Assembly (NCBI GenBank): GCA_003669055.1 | Contig: RAYB01000003.1 | Span: 163,859 to 227,858, forward strand | DNA from: a bacterium 1XD21-70 | Lineage (GTDB): Bacteria; Bacillota; Clostridia; Lachnospirales; Lachnospiraceae | Reading direction: 5' to 3' | DNA length: 64,000 bases | Shown here: positions 26,384-34,995 of the stretch, in pieces | Position numbering within the stretch: position 1 is the stretch's first letter | Layout: the number at the start of each line of letters is the position of its first letter | The notes under the pieces: model-generated | Database searches by the model: none | What the model was told of the DNA's origin: nothing | Seen by the model: the letters and a program-made list of their open reading frames with translations, nothing else | Made by a program: the position numbers and the translations under genes

Positions 26384-27190
26384 ATGAAAGACAAGAATGG
26401 CACCAGCAAGCCAGCCAAAGATGATATTTTCGAGAAAGACTACCAAAAAATCCGGCAGATCCAGCCCCGTGCCAGCGAAAGCACCAGCCGGAACCCCCGG
26501 CGCCCTGAAGGCCTTGCCCGCCGCCCGCAGCAAAAAAGCCGCCAGAGAAAGTCTGCCCCCCTCCTCGCCAAAGCCGCCGCCCCCCTGCTGGCGCTGGCCG
26601 TCGGCACGGCGGCAGGGCTTGGCGGCGGCTACTATCTGTGGGGTTACGAACGTCCATACACCATCAATCTGAAAGAAATCCAGGTGCCGTCCTGGGTCGA
26701 ACAAGAGTTCATCCGCAAAAACCTGTTCTCCCGCCCGGACGTGACCCTCAAGCGGGTCGATAATATCGTGATCCACTACGTGGCCAATACCAACTCCTCA
26801 GCAGCCGCCAACCGCCGCTATTTTGACAACCTGGCTGACCAGGATCCGCAGCAGCCGGGCACTGTCGGCGGAAGCCATTTTATTGTCGGCCTGGAAGGGG
26901 AGGTTCTCCAGATCATCCCCCTCTCTGAGATAACCTACGCGGCTGCCCCGCGTAACTTCGACACCATATCCATCGAGGTCTGCCACCCGGACGACAGCGG
27001 CAAATTCAGCCAGCCCACCTATGACTCCCTGATCCGGCTGACTGCCTGGCTCTGCAAAGAACTGGAACTGTCCCCCAAAGACCTGATCCGGCACCATGAC
27101 GTCTCCGGCAAAAATTGCCCCAAATATTATGTGGAGCATGAAGATGAGTGGAAACAGTTTAAGAAGGATGTAAAAGCAGCCATGAAGTAG
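26384..27190 (+). CDS. Membrane-anchored N-acetylmuramoyl-L-alanine amidase (Amidase_2/PGRP)
   Basis: A 268-residue peptidoglycan hydrolase that cuts between muramic acid and the peptide. The first 55 residues are basic and cytoplasmic, a transmembrane helix spans about 60-87, and the catalytic domain faces outward. Zinc ligands are His131 (VIHYVANT), His238 (IRHHDVSGK) and Cys245, with a catalytic glutamate in SIEVCH (198). G/C content is high, unlike the preceding gene. Uncleaved anchoring suggests a role in cell-wall turnover or division. Confidence 0.9.
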   Translation: MKDKNGTSKPAKDDIFEKDYQKIRQIQPRASESTSRNPRRPEGLARRPQQKSRQRKSAPLLAKAAAPLLALAVGTAAGLGGGYYLWGYERPYTINLKEIQVPSWVEQEFIRKNLFSRPDVTLKRVDNIVIHYVANTNSSAAANRRYFDNLADQDPQQPGTVGGSHFIVGLEGEVLQIIPLSEITYAAAPRNFDTISIEVCHPDDSGKFSQPTYDSLIRLTAWLCKELELSPKDLIRHHDVSGKNCPKYYVEHEDEWKQFKKDVKAAMK

Positions 27191-27206
27191 GGTGCAGGGA
27201 TACGCC

Positions 27207-28070
27207 TCAGCGCCCGTCAAGGAATCCTTCCCCGTAGGTCTCCTTTGTCTCTGATACTACTACAAAAGCACGGGGGTCGTGGGCATAGGCAATCTCTTTC
27301 ACAAGATAGAATTGCTTGCGGTCAATGACACATAGCAGGGTTTCCCCCTCCTTTTTGCTATAGCCGCCGACACTTTTAAAAAATGTGGTTCCCCGGTTCA
27401 GCCGTTCCATGATCTCATCCGCGATCTCCCGGTTCTTTTCCGAATGGATCAGTACCATGGCTCCTTTATTCATGCCATAAAGCAGCGCATCAATGGTCTG
27501 GGTGGTAGCCACCATGGAAATCAAGCCATAAAGCGCTGCCTCCAGCTTCCCAAATACCAGCACCGAAGCGCCGATCACTACCATGTCAACCACCATCAGT
27601 GCATATCCGGTGTGCATGTAAGGGAAACGCTTCTGCAGAAGCTTTGCCAGGATATCCCCGCCGCCGGTAGTGGAATCCCGCATAAAAATCAGCGCCATGC
27701 CTACCCCGACCAGAATCCCCCCAAAGACAGAGGAGATCAGCTTATCCCCCACATACTGGGGAACAAACGGCGTCACCAGGCCATCCAGCACCAGAGTCAT
27801 GATTAGGACTGTGCGGATTGTCTTCCAAGTCATCCTCCGGTTCAGGCACACATAGGAACTGACCAGCAGCGGGACATTTAACGCCAAGGTCATGGCGCCG
27901 ACCGGAAGCTTTGTCAGATAGTTGATCAAAAGCGCCATGCCCGACACCCCTCCCGGCGCAATCATACAAGGCTCAATAAAGCACCATACCCCTAATGCCT
28001 GCAAAAATGCCCCCGCAAAATCATAAGCCGTATCCTTTACCTGCCTCTTCACAACATTTATGTCCTTCAT
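27207..28070 (-). CDS. YitT-family membrane protein (DUF161/DUF2179)
   Basis: A 287-residue protein with about six hydrophobic segments in its first two-thirds (GAFLQALGVWCFIEP, LPVGAMTLALNVPLLV, RDSTTGGGDILAKLL) and a cytoplasmic C-terminal DUF2179 domain (FFKSVGGYSKKEGETLLCVI). Function of the family is unknown. ATG 28070 follows AAGGAGG; a longer opening is unlikely. Its 3' end is 16 bp from the convergent amidase gene. The 283-bp region upstream shows no clear promoter. Confidence 0.9.
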   Translation of the reverse strand: MKDINVVKRQVKDTAYDFAGAFLQALGVWCFIEPCMIAPGGVSGMALLINYLTKLPVGAMTLALNVPLLVSSYVCLNRRMTWKTIRTVLIMTLVLDGLVTPFVPQYVGDKLISSVFGGILVGVGMALIFMRDSTTGGGDILAKLLQKRFPYMHTGYALMVVDMVVIGASVLVFGKLEAALYGLISMVATTQTIDALLYGMNKGAMVLIHSEKNREIADEIMERLNRGTTFFKSVGGYSKKEGETLLCVIDRKQFYLVKEIAYAHDPRAFVVVSETKETYGEGFLDGR

Positions 28071-28353
28071 TGATCCGATGCCTCCTTCCCAACCGCGCTT
28101 CCTCTTCCCTAGCCAAAGCCGGTTCCGGCCAGGCCCCTTCCTTTTCCTGCTGCACAAATCCGCTGATAATACCACTGTCTTCCTTTATCCCCTTGTGCCT
28201 ATGCTATCATATCCGGTAGGAAATGAAACGGAAGGCAGCGGTTCCTGGTACAAATCCCCCAGCAACCGCCGTCTTTTCTTTTCTTAATATAGTATTGTCT
28301 TTACAGGCATCCCCCATCCATCCGTTAGGCATCTCCAGAAAATCCTGTTTTAT

Positions 28354-29427
28354 CTATCCTACCGTACCGCACTCCCCGAAATATTGATCCATGATCGCAC
28401 TGGCAATGATATTTGCCATCTTCACAGGCACGGCGTTGCCGACCTGCCTCCATTGGTCACGGAAATCCCCGCATAATTCATAGCTGTCGTCAAATGTCTG
28501 GATTCTCTTAATCTCATTGATCCGCAAAAACCTGTTTTTCCAGTGGAATGGCCCCATATTATTCGAGAAACTAGCCTGTATCGTCCAGGAAGGCCTTTCC
28601 GGTGAAAGTTTAAGCAGGAATGACCAATATCTTGACCTCCATTTAAAAATCGGGTCCGGATATCCCCTCTCAGCCGTAAAATATAGGTAGTTATCGCCCG
28701 GCGGCACCAATTTGAGCAGATCCTTATGCTTTGACCCGGCCTGCATCTCTGCATCCTCCGGCAAATCATAATCCAGGTCACCAATCGCTTCCCCGCAGGT
28801 TACCCAGGGCTTTTTACCGCCGCGCTTATCCTCCGGAACCTTTCGGGGATCATAGTGGGTCTCTTTCGGAAAGCCAAAAGGATCCCCCTCACCACGCTTA
28901 ACCCCTACGCAGATAAAACGCTCCCTCATTTGCGGCACACCGTAATTTGCAGCATTCACCACATCATATGAGATTTCATAGCCATATTTATCCGCCTTCT
29001 CTTTTAACAATTCAAATGCTGCCTGGTGGGGTTTATATACAAAACCAAAAACATTTTCAAAAAAGAACACTTTTGGCTGGATTTCCTCCAATGCACGGAA
29101 ATATTCATACAAAGTGAAAGAGTTCTCATCTTCCAGTGCCCTCTTCTTCTCTGTGCGGTAAAACCTTGATTTAGAGTATGCGGGGCAAGGCGGGCCTCCC
29201 ACCAGGACATCGATATCTGTCTTCTTCATGTTTATCTTGGCCAGGCACTTCTCATAATCAATATTCCTGATGTCGTCACACACCACCATTTTCCCCACTT
29301 TGTTCTTTTCAAGCGTATCACAGGCCGGCTGCCAGAAATCCGTTGAAAAGCATATATCAAATCCGGCCTTTTTAAACCCGCAGTCGATGCCGCCCCCTCC
29401 TGAAAAAATGCTTAACACATTCGGCAT
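28354..29427 (-). CDS. C5 cytosine DNA methyltransferase (second of a pair)
   Basis: A 357-residue m5C methyltransferase. AdoMet motif I is SIFSGGGGIDCGF. The catalytic Pro-Cys is in VGGPPCPAYS (Cys81; Pro follows where Gln is usual). The motif IV glutamate is FFENVFGF, motif VIII is VPQMRERFICVG and motif X is QVGNAVPVKMA. The target-recognition region (about 200-300) differs from its upstream partner, so the two should recognise different sequences. Start and stop overlap as TAATG with the partner gene. No restriction nuclease is adjacent. Confidence 0.92.
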   Translation of the reverse strand: MPNVLSIFSGGGGIDCGFKKAGFDICFSTDFWQPACDTLEKNKVGKMVVCDDIRNIDYEKCLAKINMKKTDIDVLVGGPPCPAYSKSRFYRTEKKRALEDENSFTLYEYFRALEEIQPKVFFFENVFGFVYKPHQAAFELLKEKADKYGYEISYDVVNAANYGVPQMRERFICVGVKRGEGDPFGFPKETHYDPRKVPEDKRGGKKPWVTCGEAIGDLDYDLPEDAEMQAGSKHKDLLKLVPPGDNYLYFTAERGYPDPIFKWRSRYWSFLLKLSPERPSWTIQASFSNNMGPFHWKNRFLRINEIKRIQTFDDSYELCGDFRDQWRQVGNAVPVKMANIIASAIMDQYFGECGTVG

Positions 29428-30488
29428 TATTCTAAACTCTCCTTCAAAAATCCAATCATCGCTTTTCCCATTAAACACGGGACAGCATTCCCTATTTGCT
29501 TTTGGATGGACCGTCTTGACCCACAAAACCTGTATCCCCTCGGAAATGTCTGTACTGCTGCAATTTCCGGCACCCTTAACCTTCTGTTATCCCAATGGAA
29601 CGGCCCTACCCACGGGCCTGGCTGGGCACAAATTGTCCATGATGGCTTGTCCGGTGACAGCTTAAGCAAGAAATTCCAAAACCGTTTGTCTGCAACGAAC
29701 TTCGGATTAGGGTAGCCCGCCCATGCCGTCAATGCTTTGTAATTCTGCCCAGGCGGCACCTCGCATAGATCCTCATAATAGGTTCCGCCCTTTGTAACCT
29801 CATACTCTTCAAAAAACTCGTCTCCGCCAAAGCCTGCTATTGCCTCCCCTGCCGTTGCGTATGGCTCCAGCCCCGTAATCTCACATTGGTCCGGGGCGCA
29901 ATGCGTTTTTACCGGCTCATCCCTTTTGAATACTCCCTTTGTTCCTATTATAAACAAACGTTTCCTCCTCTGCGGGACGCCGTATTCCAGGGCATTTGCC
30001 TTTACTATCCTAAAGTCGTAACCAGCCTCTGTTATGATCTCAATAAAACGTTCAATAATAACCTTATTGGTTGGATGCATTAAGCTTTCAACATTTTCAA
30101 ACAGGAACCCGTCCGGCCGGATATCGGTTACAACACGTAAATATTCGTTCACCAATGTCGCCCTCGGATCGTTGATCCCCTTCCTGGTTCGGTTGCCTAC
30201 CCAATACCCTGCCTTTGAAAACGGCTGGCAGGGCGCCCCTCCTATAATGATAAATTTCTCCGGCCTATTCTTCTTCACAATATCCGAAAACACGCCGCTG
30301 CCAATCTGGTGCAGGTCTCCTTCTATTATTTCTGTCTTCCCAAATATATCCTCGTTAGCCTTCAATGTTTTTATGCAGTCTGCATCAACATCTGTACTTG
30401 ATATAACCGGGATGCCTGCCATAAAGCTTCCTATATCAAGGCCTCCTGCACCTGAAAACAAACTTACTGCCACAATGTTTTCACTCAT
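29427..30488 (-). CDS. C5 cytosine DNA methyltransferase (first of a pair)
   Basis: A 353-residue m5C methyltransferase with motif I SLFSGAGGLDIGSF, catalytic GGAPCQPFSKAG (Cys87), motif IV FENVESL, motif VIII VPQRRKRLFIIG and C-terminal IQKQIGNAVP. All catalytic motifs are intact. ATG 30488 follows GGAAGG. Its stop codon shares a base with the start of the second methyltransferase, so the pair is translated together. Composition is lower in G/C than the flanking chromosome, hinting at transfer. Confidence 0.92.
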   Translation of the reverse strand: MSENIVAVSLFSGAGGLDIGSFMAGIPVISSTDVDADCIKTLKANEDIFGKTEIIEGDLHQIGSGVFSDIVKKNRPEKFIIIGGAPCQPFSKAGYWVGNRTRKGINDPRATLVNEYLRVVTDIRPDGFLFENVESLMHPTNKVIIERFIEIITEAGYDFRIVKANALEYGVPQRRKRLFIIGTKGVFKRDEPVKTHCAPDQCEITGLEPYATAGEAIAGFGGDEFFEEYEVTKGGTYYEDLCEVPPGQNYKALTAWAGYPNPKFVADKRFWNFLLKLSPDKPSWTICAQPGPWVGPFHWDNRRLRVPEIAAVQTFPRGYRFCGSRRSIQKQIGNAVPCLMGKAMIGFLKESLE

Positions 30489-30636
30489 TCCCGACGGTTC
30501 CTTCCTATGTTGCAATCCCTTAAATATCCCTATCTATATAAGCTTCTGTTTTCTACATCAAAAAAGGCGCCATTCCAGCTCCTTGTTTGATATAGTCGTC
30601 ACTCATTATTCCTTTTCCATTTATGATAATCAAATT

Positions 30637-30645
30637 AGTATACCA
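30637..30645 (-). promoter_or_regulatory. Extended -10 promoter of the methyltransferase pair
   Basis: On the minus strand TGGTATACT lies about 150 bp before the first methyltransferase ATG. No good -35 is seen. The leader and upstream A/T-rich DNA (30489-30728) contain no credible gene. Confidence 0.45.
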
Positions 30646-30728
30646 CATTTCCCAAGAAATATCACCATTTTTATTATAAATTCCTCCAAATTCCCCCAAA
30701 TTATTATAGCCCCTCCATACACGGCAAA

Positions 30729-30754
30729 CTCCCGGAAGCCGCTGCTTCCGGGAG
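30729..30754 (-). terminator. Terminator of the aldo/keto reductase gene
   Basis: CTCCCGGAAG (30729-30738) pairs perfectly with CTTCCGGGAG (30745-30754) around a 6-nt loop, 21 bp after the stop codon. Only a short T3 follows on the minus strand. Confidence 0.65.
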
Positions 30755-30775
30755 CCTGTTTTCCCTTAGCCTCTC

Positions 30776-31897
30776 CTACTGCCCCAGTTTTGCCGCCACC
30801 CTCTCCAGTTCTTCCCGGATCCGGATATGCTGCGGGCAGGCCTGCTCGCACTTGCCGCACTTAATGCATTCCATGGCACTCTTTTTGCCATGCCTGGCCA
30901 CCATCCATTCCTCCTGGCGTTTGGCCGCCGCCAGGTCGCGGTATAGGGTCAGGTAATTCATTGCCGTGAAGGAACCCGCAATCCCGATATCCTGCGGGCA
31001 TACCTTGGCACAATAGTTGCAGCTGGTGCAGGGAATCAGCGGAATCTTTGCCAGCGCTTCCCGCGCCTCTTTTAAGGCGTCCTGCTCCTGCACGGACAAA
31101 TGGGTGAAACCCTTCATATAAGAAAGGTTATCTTCCATCTGTTCTAAGCTGCTCATGCCGGACAGTACAGTAATCACGCCCTCCAGACCTGCTGCAAAAC
31201 GGATCGCCCAGGAGGCATAGGATGCTTTCTCGTCCGCTTTTTTGAAAATCTCAGCCACCGGCTCCGGCGGGTTGGCTAACATCCCACCTTTGACCGGCTC
31301 CATGATTATCACCGGCTTGCCATACTTTCTTGCCACCTCATAGCATCTTCGGGACTGGACTGCCGGATTCTCCCAGTCCCCATAATTGATCTGGAGCTGG
31401 ACAAATTCCATCTCCGGATGCGCCTTTAAGATCTCCTCCAGTTCCTTCGGAGTGGAATGGAAAGAAAACCCCACATGGCGGATCAGCCCTTCCCGTTTCT
31501 TCTCCTGCACAAAACCCCAGATATCATAATCATCAAAGAAATGGGTTCTCGATTCCCCCAGGTTATGCAACAGGTAAAAATCAAAATACCCTGCCCCTGT
31601 CTGCTTTAAGGAAACCTCAAACTGAGCCACTGCCTCCTCCCTTGTCTTGCAGTTGATCCAGGCCGCAATCTTGGTGGCAAGCTGGAAAGATTCCCGGGGA
31701 TAGCGCTCTACCAGAGCCTGCCGGACCGCATCCTCGCTCCCCGCGTACGCCCATGCCGTGTCAAAATAGGTAAATCCTTCCTCCATAAAACGGTCTACCA
31801 TCTGTTTGGTCTGTTCTATGTCAATCTCTTTGCCCTTCATCGGCAGGCGCATCAGCCCAAACCCCAATTTTTTGATCTCTTTTCCCAAATAGCCCAT
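30776..31897 (-). CDS. Aldo/keto reductase with C-terminal 4Fe-4S ferredoxin domain
   Basis: A 373-residue oxidoreductase. The TIM-barrel aldo/keto reductase domain occupies about 1-280 (KLGFGLMRLPMKG, YFDTAWAYAGSE, LLHNLGE, MEPVKGGML). It is followed by two cysteine clusters, CTSCNYCAKVC and CIKCGKCEQAC, each completed by a distant Cys-Pro. This architecture is common in strict anaerobes and suggests electrons from ferredoxin-like partners rather than NADPH alone. Substrate unknown. It may be co-transcribed with the upstream secreted-hydrolase gene in the same direction. Confidence 0.93.
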   Translation of the reverse strand: MGYLGKEIKKLGFGLMRLPMKGKEIDIEQTKQMVDRFMEEGFTYFDTAWAYAGSEDAVRQALVERYPRESFQLATKIAAWINCKTREEAVAQFEVSLKQTGAGYFDFYLLHNLGESRTHFFDDYDIWGFVQEKKREGLIRHVGFSFHSTPKELEEILKAHPEMEFVQLQINYGDWENPAVQSRRCYEVARKYGKPVIIMEPVKGGMLANPPEPVAEIFKKADEKASYASWAIRFAAGLEGVITVLSGMSSLEQMEDNLSYMKGFTHLSVQEQDALKEAREALAKIPLIPCTSCNYCAKVCPQDIGIAGSFTAMNYLTLYRDLAAAKRQEEWMVARHGKKSAMECIKCGKCEQACPQHIRIREELERVAAKLGQ

Positions 31898-31954
31898 GAC
31901 AGCCGTCCTCCTTTTTCCTAAAATCCTGCCAGTGTGTCATTTCCGCTTTCCCCC

Positions 31955-31977
31955 AATGCCCCTTCTTTTGGGGCATT
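31955..31977 (-). terminator. Stem-loop between the secreted hydrolase and reductase genes
   Basis: AATGCCCC pairs with GGGGCATT around a 7-nt loop, 9 bp after the stop of the upstream gene. It lacks a T-run, so it could be a weak terminator or processing site. Confidence 0.45.
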
Positions 31978-31985
31978 CCCCATCC

Positions 31986-33101
31986 TCATCTGCCCACATC
32001 CCGGTAAGCCTGCCAGCTTAGCTTCTTATTCCCGTTCACATCCAGCAGCCCAAAGGCATAATTTTGGTCGATCAGTACCTGCTCGTCCGTCAGGCGGTTC
32101 AGCATAAACGCCTCCACATAAGGGTTTGCCGCCGCTGCCTGGTACGCCTCGGCAATGCACTGCGCCTGCAGTTCCTGGCACTCCCCGCCATGCGCCGGGG
32201 AAAGGGAGGTGAATCCCTGTTCTGACAGGATCAGGTGGCGCACAGCGCCCGCCGGGGACAGCATGTCCGCCTGGCTCATATAATCCGTCAGGACATGCAG
32301 GTTTTTCAGGTTGATAATGTAGGTATCGCCCCGCTCAAGGGCATGGCGGTCATCCTGGAACACCGGACTGTCAAATTCTTCCGGATATGCATGCCAGGCA
32401 ATCCCGTAATCCGTATCCCGCAGCAGGCTGTTCAGCCGCGGCAGCATGTCCATAACACCGAATTTAAAGCCCGCAACCTGCCCGGTATTCCAGCGGAAAT
32501 CAAAAGGAACATATACCCGTGCCAGGCTGTTGGACTCCTTGACGGAATCATACCAGATACGGAAAGCCGCCGCATAATGGGCACAGTACGTATCAATGTC
32601 CATGGAACCGATATAATTCCATGCCTGCCCGTCGTTGACCTCATTGCCGACCACCCAGTTCGACACCAGGTTTTTGAACCTGCCAGTGACACGGTCAGCT
32701 GCGGCACGCGTCGCCGCCAGCCCCTCATCATTCAGTGTATTAAATGCATAGTAATTCGCCCCCGACGGCTCTGCCGCCGGAAGCAGCGCCGGGTTATAGG
32801 CCGAGGCTTCCCAGTCATTCAGCACGATAACCGTCACGGAAATATCCGCCCTCTTCAGCGCATTCAGGTAACTCTCATAGGCGTTCATCCTATCTGCCTG
32901 ATATGCCCATGAGATCGGGAAATTTGTAATCACCTGCGAAACCCCCAACTCGGCTGCTTTAGAAACCTCCGGTTCCCCGTTTATCAAAACCCCCTTGATG
33001 TCCCTCGGCTCCTTATAATAATCTGCACAAGCCTCCATCGGCATAGCCAAACAAACCACCGCAGCAGCAAGAACTGCTGCCATACGTCCCCTAAGTTTCA
33101 T
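31986..33101 (-). CDS. Secreted glycoside-hydrolase-like protein (DUF5722-like)
   Basis: A 371-residue exported protein. The N-terminal signal peptide (MKLRGRMAAVLAAAVVCLAM, probable cleavage after ACA near residue 26) is followed by a TIM-barrel resembling clan GH-A hydrolases. An Asn-Glu pair (VVGNEVND, Glu154) and a late glutamate (LSEQGF, Glu294) sit where the acid/base and nucleophile should be, with WHAYPEEF between. It resembles DUF5722 proteins, from memory only. No carbohydrate-binding domain is seen, so substrate is open. Confidence 0.75.
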   Translation of the reverse strand: MKLRGRMAAVLAAAVVCLAMPMEACADYYKEPRDIKGVLINGEPEVSKAAELGVSQVITNFPISWAYQADRMNAYESYLNALKRADISVTVIVLNDWEASAYNPALLPAAEPSGANYYAFNTLNDEGLAATRAAADRVTGRFKNLVSNWVVGNEVNDGQAWNYIGSMDIDTYCAHYAAAFRIWYDSVKESNSLARVYVPFDFRWNTGQVAGFKFGVMDMLPRLNSLLRDTDYGIAWHAYPEEFDSPVFQDDRHALERGDTYIINLKNLHVLTDYMSQADMLSPAGAVRHLILSEQGFTSLSPAHGGECQELQAQCIAEAYQAAAANPYVEAFMLNRLTDEQVLIDQNYAFGLLDVNGNKKLSWQAYRDVGR

Positions 33102-33177
33102 ACCCCTGTTTCTCCTTTGTGTTTTTCCCCATTATACCAAATCCTGTCTCCCCTGGCAACTGCTCCCTCTCCTCTTA

Positions 33178-34431
33178 CAGGACAAACGCATGAATGGGTC
33201 TTTTTTATTTGATTTCGGTCTTTCCCTTTTTTAAGCGTTTAATACCTCCTCCAGATATTTTATAGGGCGCAGTCCTATTACATACCGTTTCTTTCTCATC
33301 GACAGCTTCTTGTGCCTTGACACCTCCGCTGTCTTTAAGATACTCAGGCTCCATTTCCTTATGATGTTCAGATTCTGTGCCGCCATTTTATCTATCGTCC
33401 GGTTTGCATCTTCACGGAATGTCACATCCAGATGCCAGTGCATGCTTTCTATACTCCAGTGCCCTCTTACTGCACGGCTTGCCTCCTCAATCCCTCCCTT
33501 CATACTGCTTATGAAATAACGGTGTTCCTCCCTCACCTTCCCCTCTTTCTCCAGGGTCTTCTTTTCCATTACAATACTTTTCAGGCCTTTCCAGTTCTTC
33601 TTCTGCTCCAGCCACCGGATCTCTTCCGTCTGGTAGTATTCCCTTGTTTCTATCTGCCCATGGGCCTTTTCCTGCGTCTTTTTGTAATTTCCCTTTTCCT
33701 TGATCTTCCTCAGAACTTCACAGTCCCCAAAATATTCCTTTACGTCTTCGTACAGCGTCCCCTGGTTCCCTTTCAGCGCCAGCACGTAATCCGCCCTTTT
33801 TTCTTTGATTTTCTCTGCTATTGCCGTCTGGGTTCCCATGGCGTCGATTGTCACTATCTGGCCTTTGATCCCTATTTTATCCAGCAACTCCGGGATTGCC
33901 GTAATTTCATTGCTTTTTTCCTCCATGGCTTTCTGTCCCAGGCTGAAGCCGTCTTCCCTGCTCCATGCTGAAACGATGTGGGACGGTTTTTCCCCCTCCC
34001 TCTTATTGGAACACATGGTTTTTCCATCTATGCAGATGATTTTTTTCAGCAGTTCCCCCTCGTTTCTGTTTAACATTTCCTGCCATTTTCCATAAAGCTG
34101 CTGCAAGATCTCTGGTGAAACCATCCCCATAACACGACGAAGGGTATCATGGGAAGGCGGGCCATTCCTTAGTTCAATATAATTTCTTAGATAATCCTGG
34201 TAATCATCTGCAAACAGAGCCATTTCCACCCAGTCATCCGCATTAGCCAGGGTAGCAAACAATACGATTACTAAAATATCTTTCAGGGTATGCCTGACTT
34301 TACTCTGCTGACGCACGTCTTCTATATACTCCATCCACTGTAATAATTCTCCCATAGATCAACGCCCCTTTTCTTTTATTCTATCAGAAAAGAGGTGAGT
34401 TCACAATTTATTTACTCATGCGTTTGTCTTG
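33178..34431 (-). mobile_element. ISAs1-family insertion sequence, complete
   Basis: A 1254-bp element whose terminal inverted repeats match at 15 of 16 positions (33178-33193, CAGGACAAACGCATGA, against the complement of 34416-34431). It encloses one intact transposase gene. I could not find a flanking 8-10 bp direct repeat, which suggests recombination or deletion beside the element since insertion. It sits at the edge of the decayed mobilizable element, where a relaxase gene would be expected. Confidence 0.85.
33231..34355 (-). CDS. ISAs1-family transposase
   Basis: A 374-residue DDE transposase. The N-terminus carries the DUF4338/H-repeat-associated segment (LKDILVIVLFATLANADDW). Catalytic acidic residues lie in ICIDGKTM, VTIDAMGTQ and the YFISS...HWHLDVTFREDANRT region. 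The reading frame is full length for the family and uninterrupted, so the element may be active. Confidence 0.95.
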   Translation of the reverse strand: MGELLQWMEYIEDVRQQSKVRHTLKDILVIVLFATLANADDWVEMALFADDYQDYLRNYIELRNGPPSHDTLRRVMGMVSPEILQQLYGKWQEMLNRNEGELLKKIICIDGKTMCSNKREGEKPSHIVSAWSREDGFSLGQKAMEEKSNEITAIPELLDKIGIKGQIVTIDAMGTQTAIAEKIKEKRADYVLALKGNQGTLYEDVKEYFGDCEVLRKIKEKGNYKKTQEKAHGQIETREYYQTEEIRWLEQKKNWKGLKSIVMEKKTLEKEGKVREEHRYFISSMKGGIEEASRAVRGHWSIESMHWHLDVTFREDANRTIDKMAAQNLNIIRKWSLSILKTAEVSRHKKLSMRKKRYVIGLRPIKYLEEVLNA

Positions 34432-34568
34432 AGCAAACTTTCTGTGAATTTGTCGAAGGGGTAGATGGCGAAGCCAGAGCAGGGGAAGCATAGCGCCCCC
34501 TGGATGGAAATGGAGGCTTGCCGGAATGGACATCAAGCCCTCCGCAGGAGCCTTCAGAGAACGCAACG

Positions 34569-34598
34569 CACCGATTTATCGGTGTATAGTTGCGCCCT
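34569..34598 (+). other. MobQ-type origin of transfer (oriT) relic
   Basis: An inverted repeat CACCGAT-TT-ATCGGTG (34569-34584) is followed directly by TATAGTTGCGCCCT. RSF1010/pGO1-type oriTs have an inverted repeat followed by ATAAGTGCGCCCT; here 11 of those 13 bases match, including the GCGCCCT nick region. The adjacent DUF3847 gene usually accompanies such sites. The region 34432-34616 holds no credible gene. Confidence 0.7.
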
Positions 34599-34616
34599 CA
34601 CCCGGAGGCGAGGGTT

Positions 34617-34919
34617 TCAGTAAGTCTCCCGTCCAGCCGTTTCCCTCCGGCGCTCTATCAGCATCCCCAGCTTTTTCTGCGCCGTCTCGCCGTGGAAAAG
34701 GAAGGTCAGCAGTTCCATCACATCATTGTCGGTCAGCAGGGACGGTTCCCGGATAAAGGCCTCCAGCATACCACCACGGGTGCAGAGGCGATGCGTCCGT
34801 TCTGCCCTTGTCAGCCTCGCCATTTCGTAGGCAAGGGCCTTTTCGTCATTGGTGGCCTTACGAAGATGTCGCTCTGCCTTGTCACGCTCCTGTCGGAGTT
34901 TGTCCAGTTTATCGCTCAT
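34617..34919 (-). CDS. DUF3847 protein of mobile elements
   Basis: A 100-residue, strongly charged helical protein (KLDKLRQERDKAERHLRKA near the start, LTRAERTHRLCTRGGMLEA in the middle). It matches small DUF3847 proteins seen next to oriT and MobA/MobL relaxases in Clostridia. It probably helps mobilisation or regulates the relaxase gene; function is unproven. The relaxase expected next to the oriT is missing and the insertion sequence is there instead. Confidence 0.8.
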   Translation of the reverse strand: MSDKLDKLRQERDKAERHLRKATNDEKALAYEMARLTRAERTHRLCTRGGMLEAFIREPSLLTDNDVMELLTFLFHGETAQKKLGMLIERRRETAGRETY

Positions 34920-34951
34920 GGATCAGTCCTCCTCTTTGATTTTTGGCAGAA

Positions 34952-34982
34952 GAAAAGCGCCCAACTTTTTACGGTTGAGCGC
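34952..34982 (-). terminator. Terminator of the hsd operon
   Basis: GCGCCCAAC (34957-34965) pairs with GTTGAGCGC (34974-34982, one mismatch); on the minus strand it runs into TTTTCTTC, 14 bp after the hsdR stop. Confidence 0.85.
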
Positions 34983-34995
34983 CTTGTTCCTGCTA

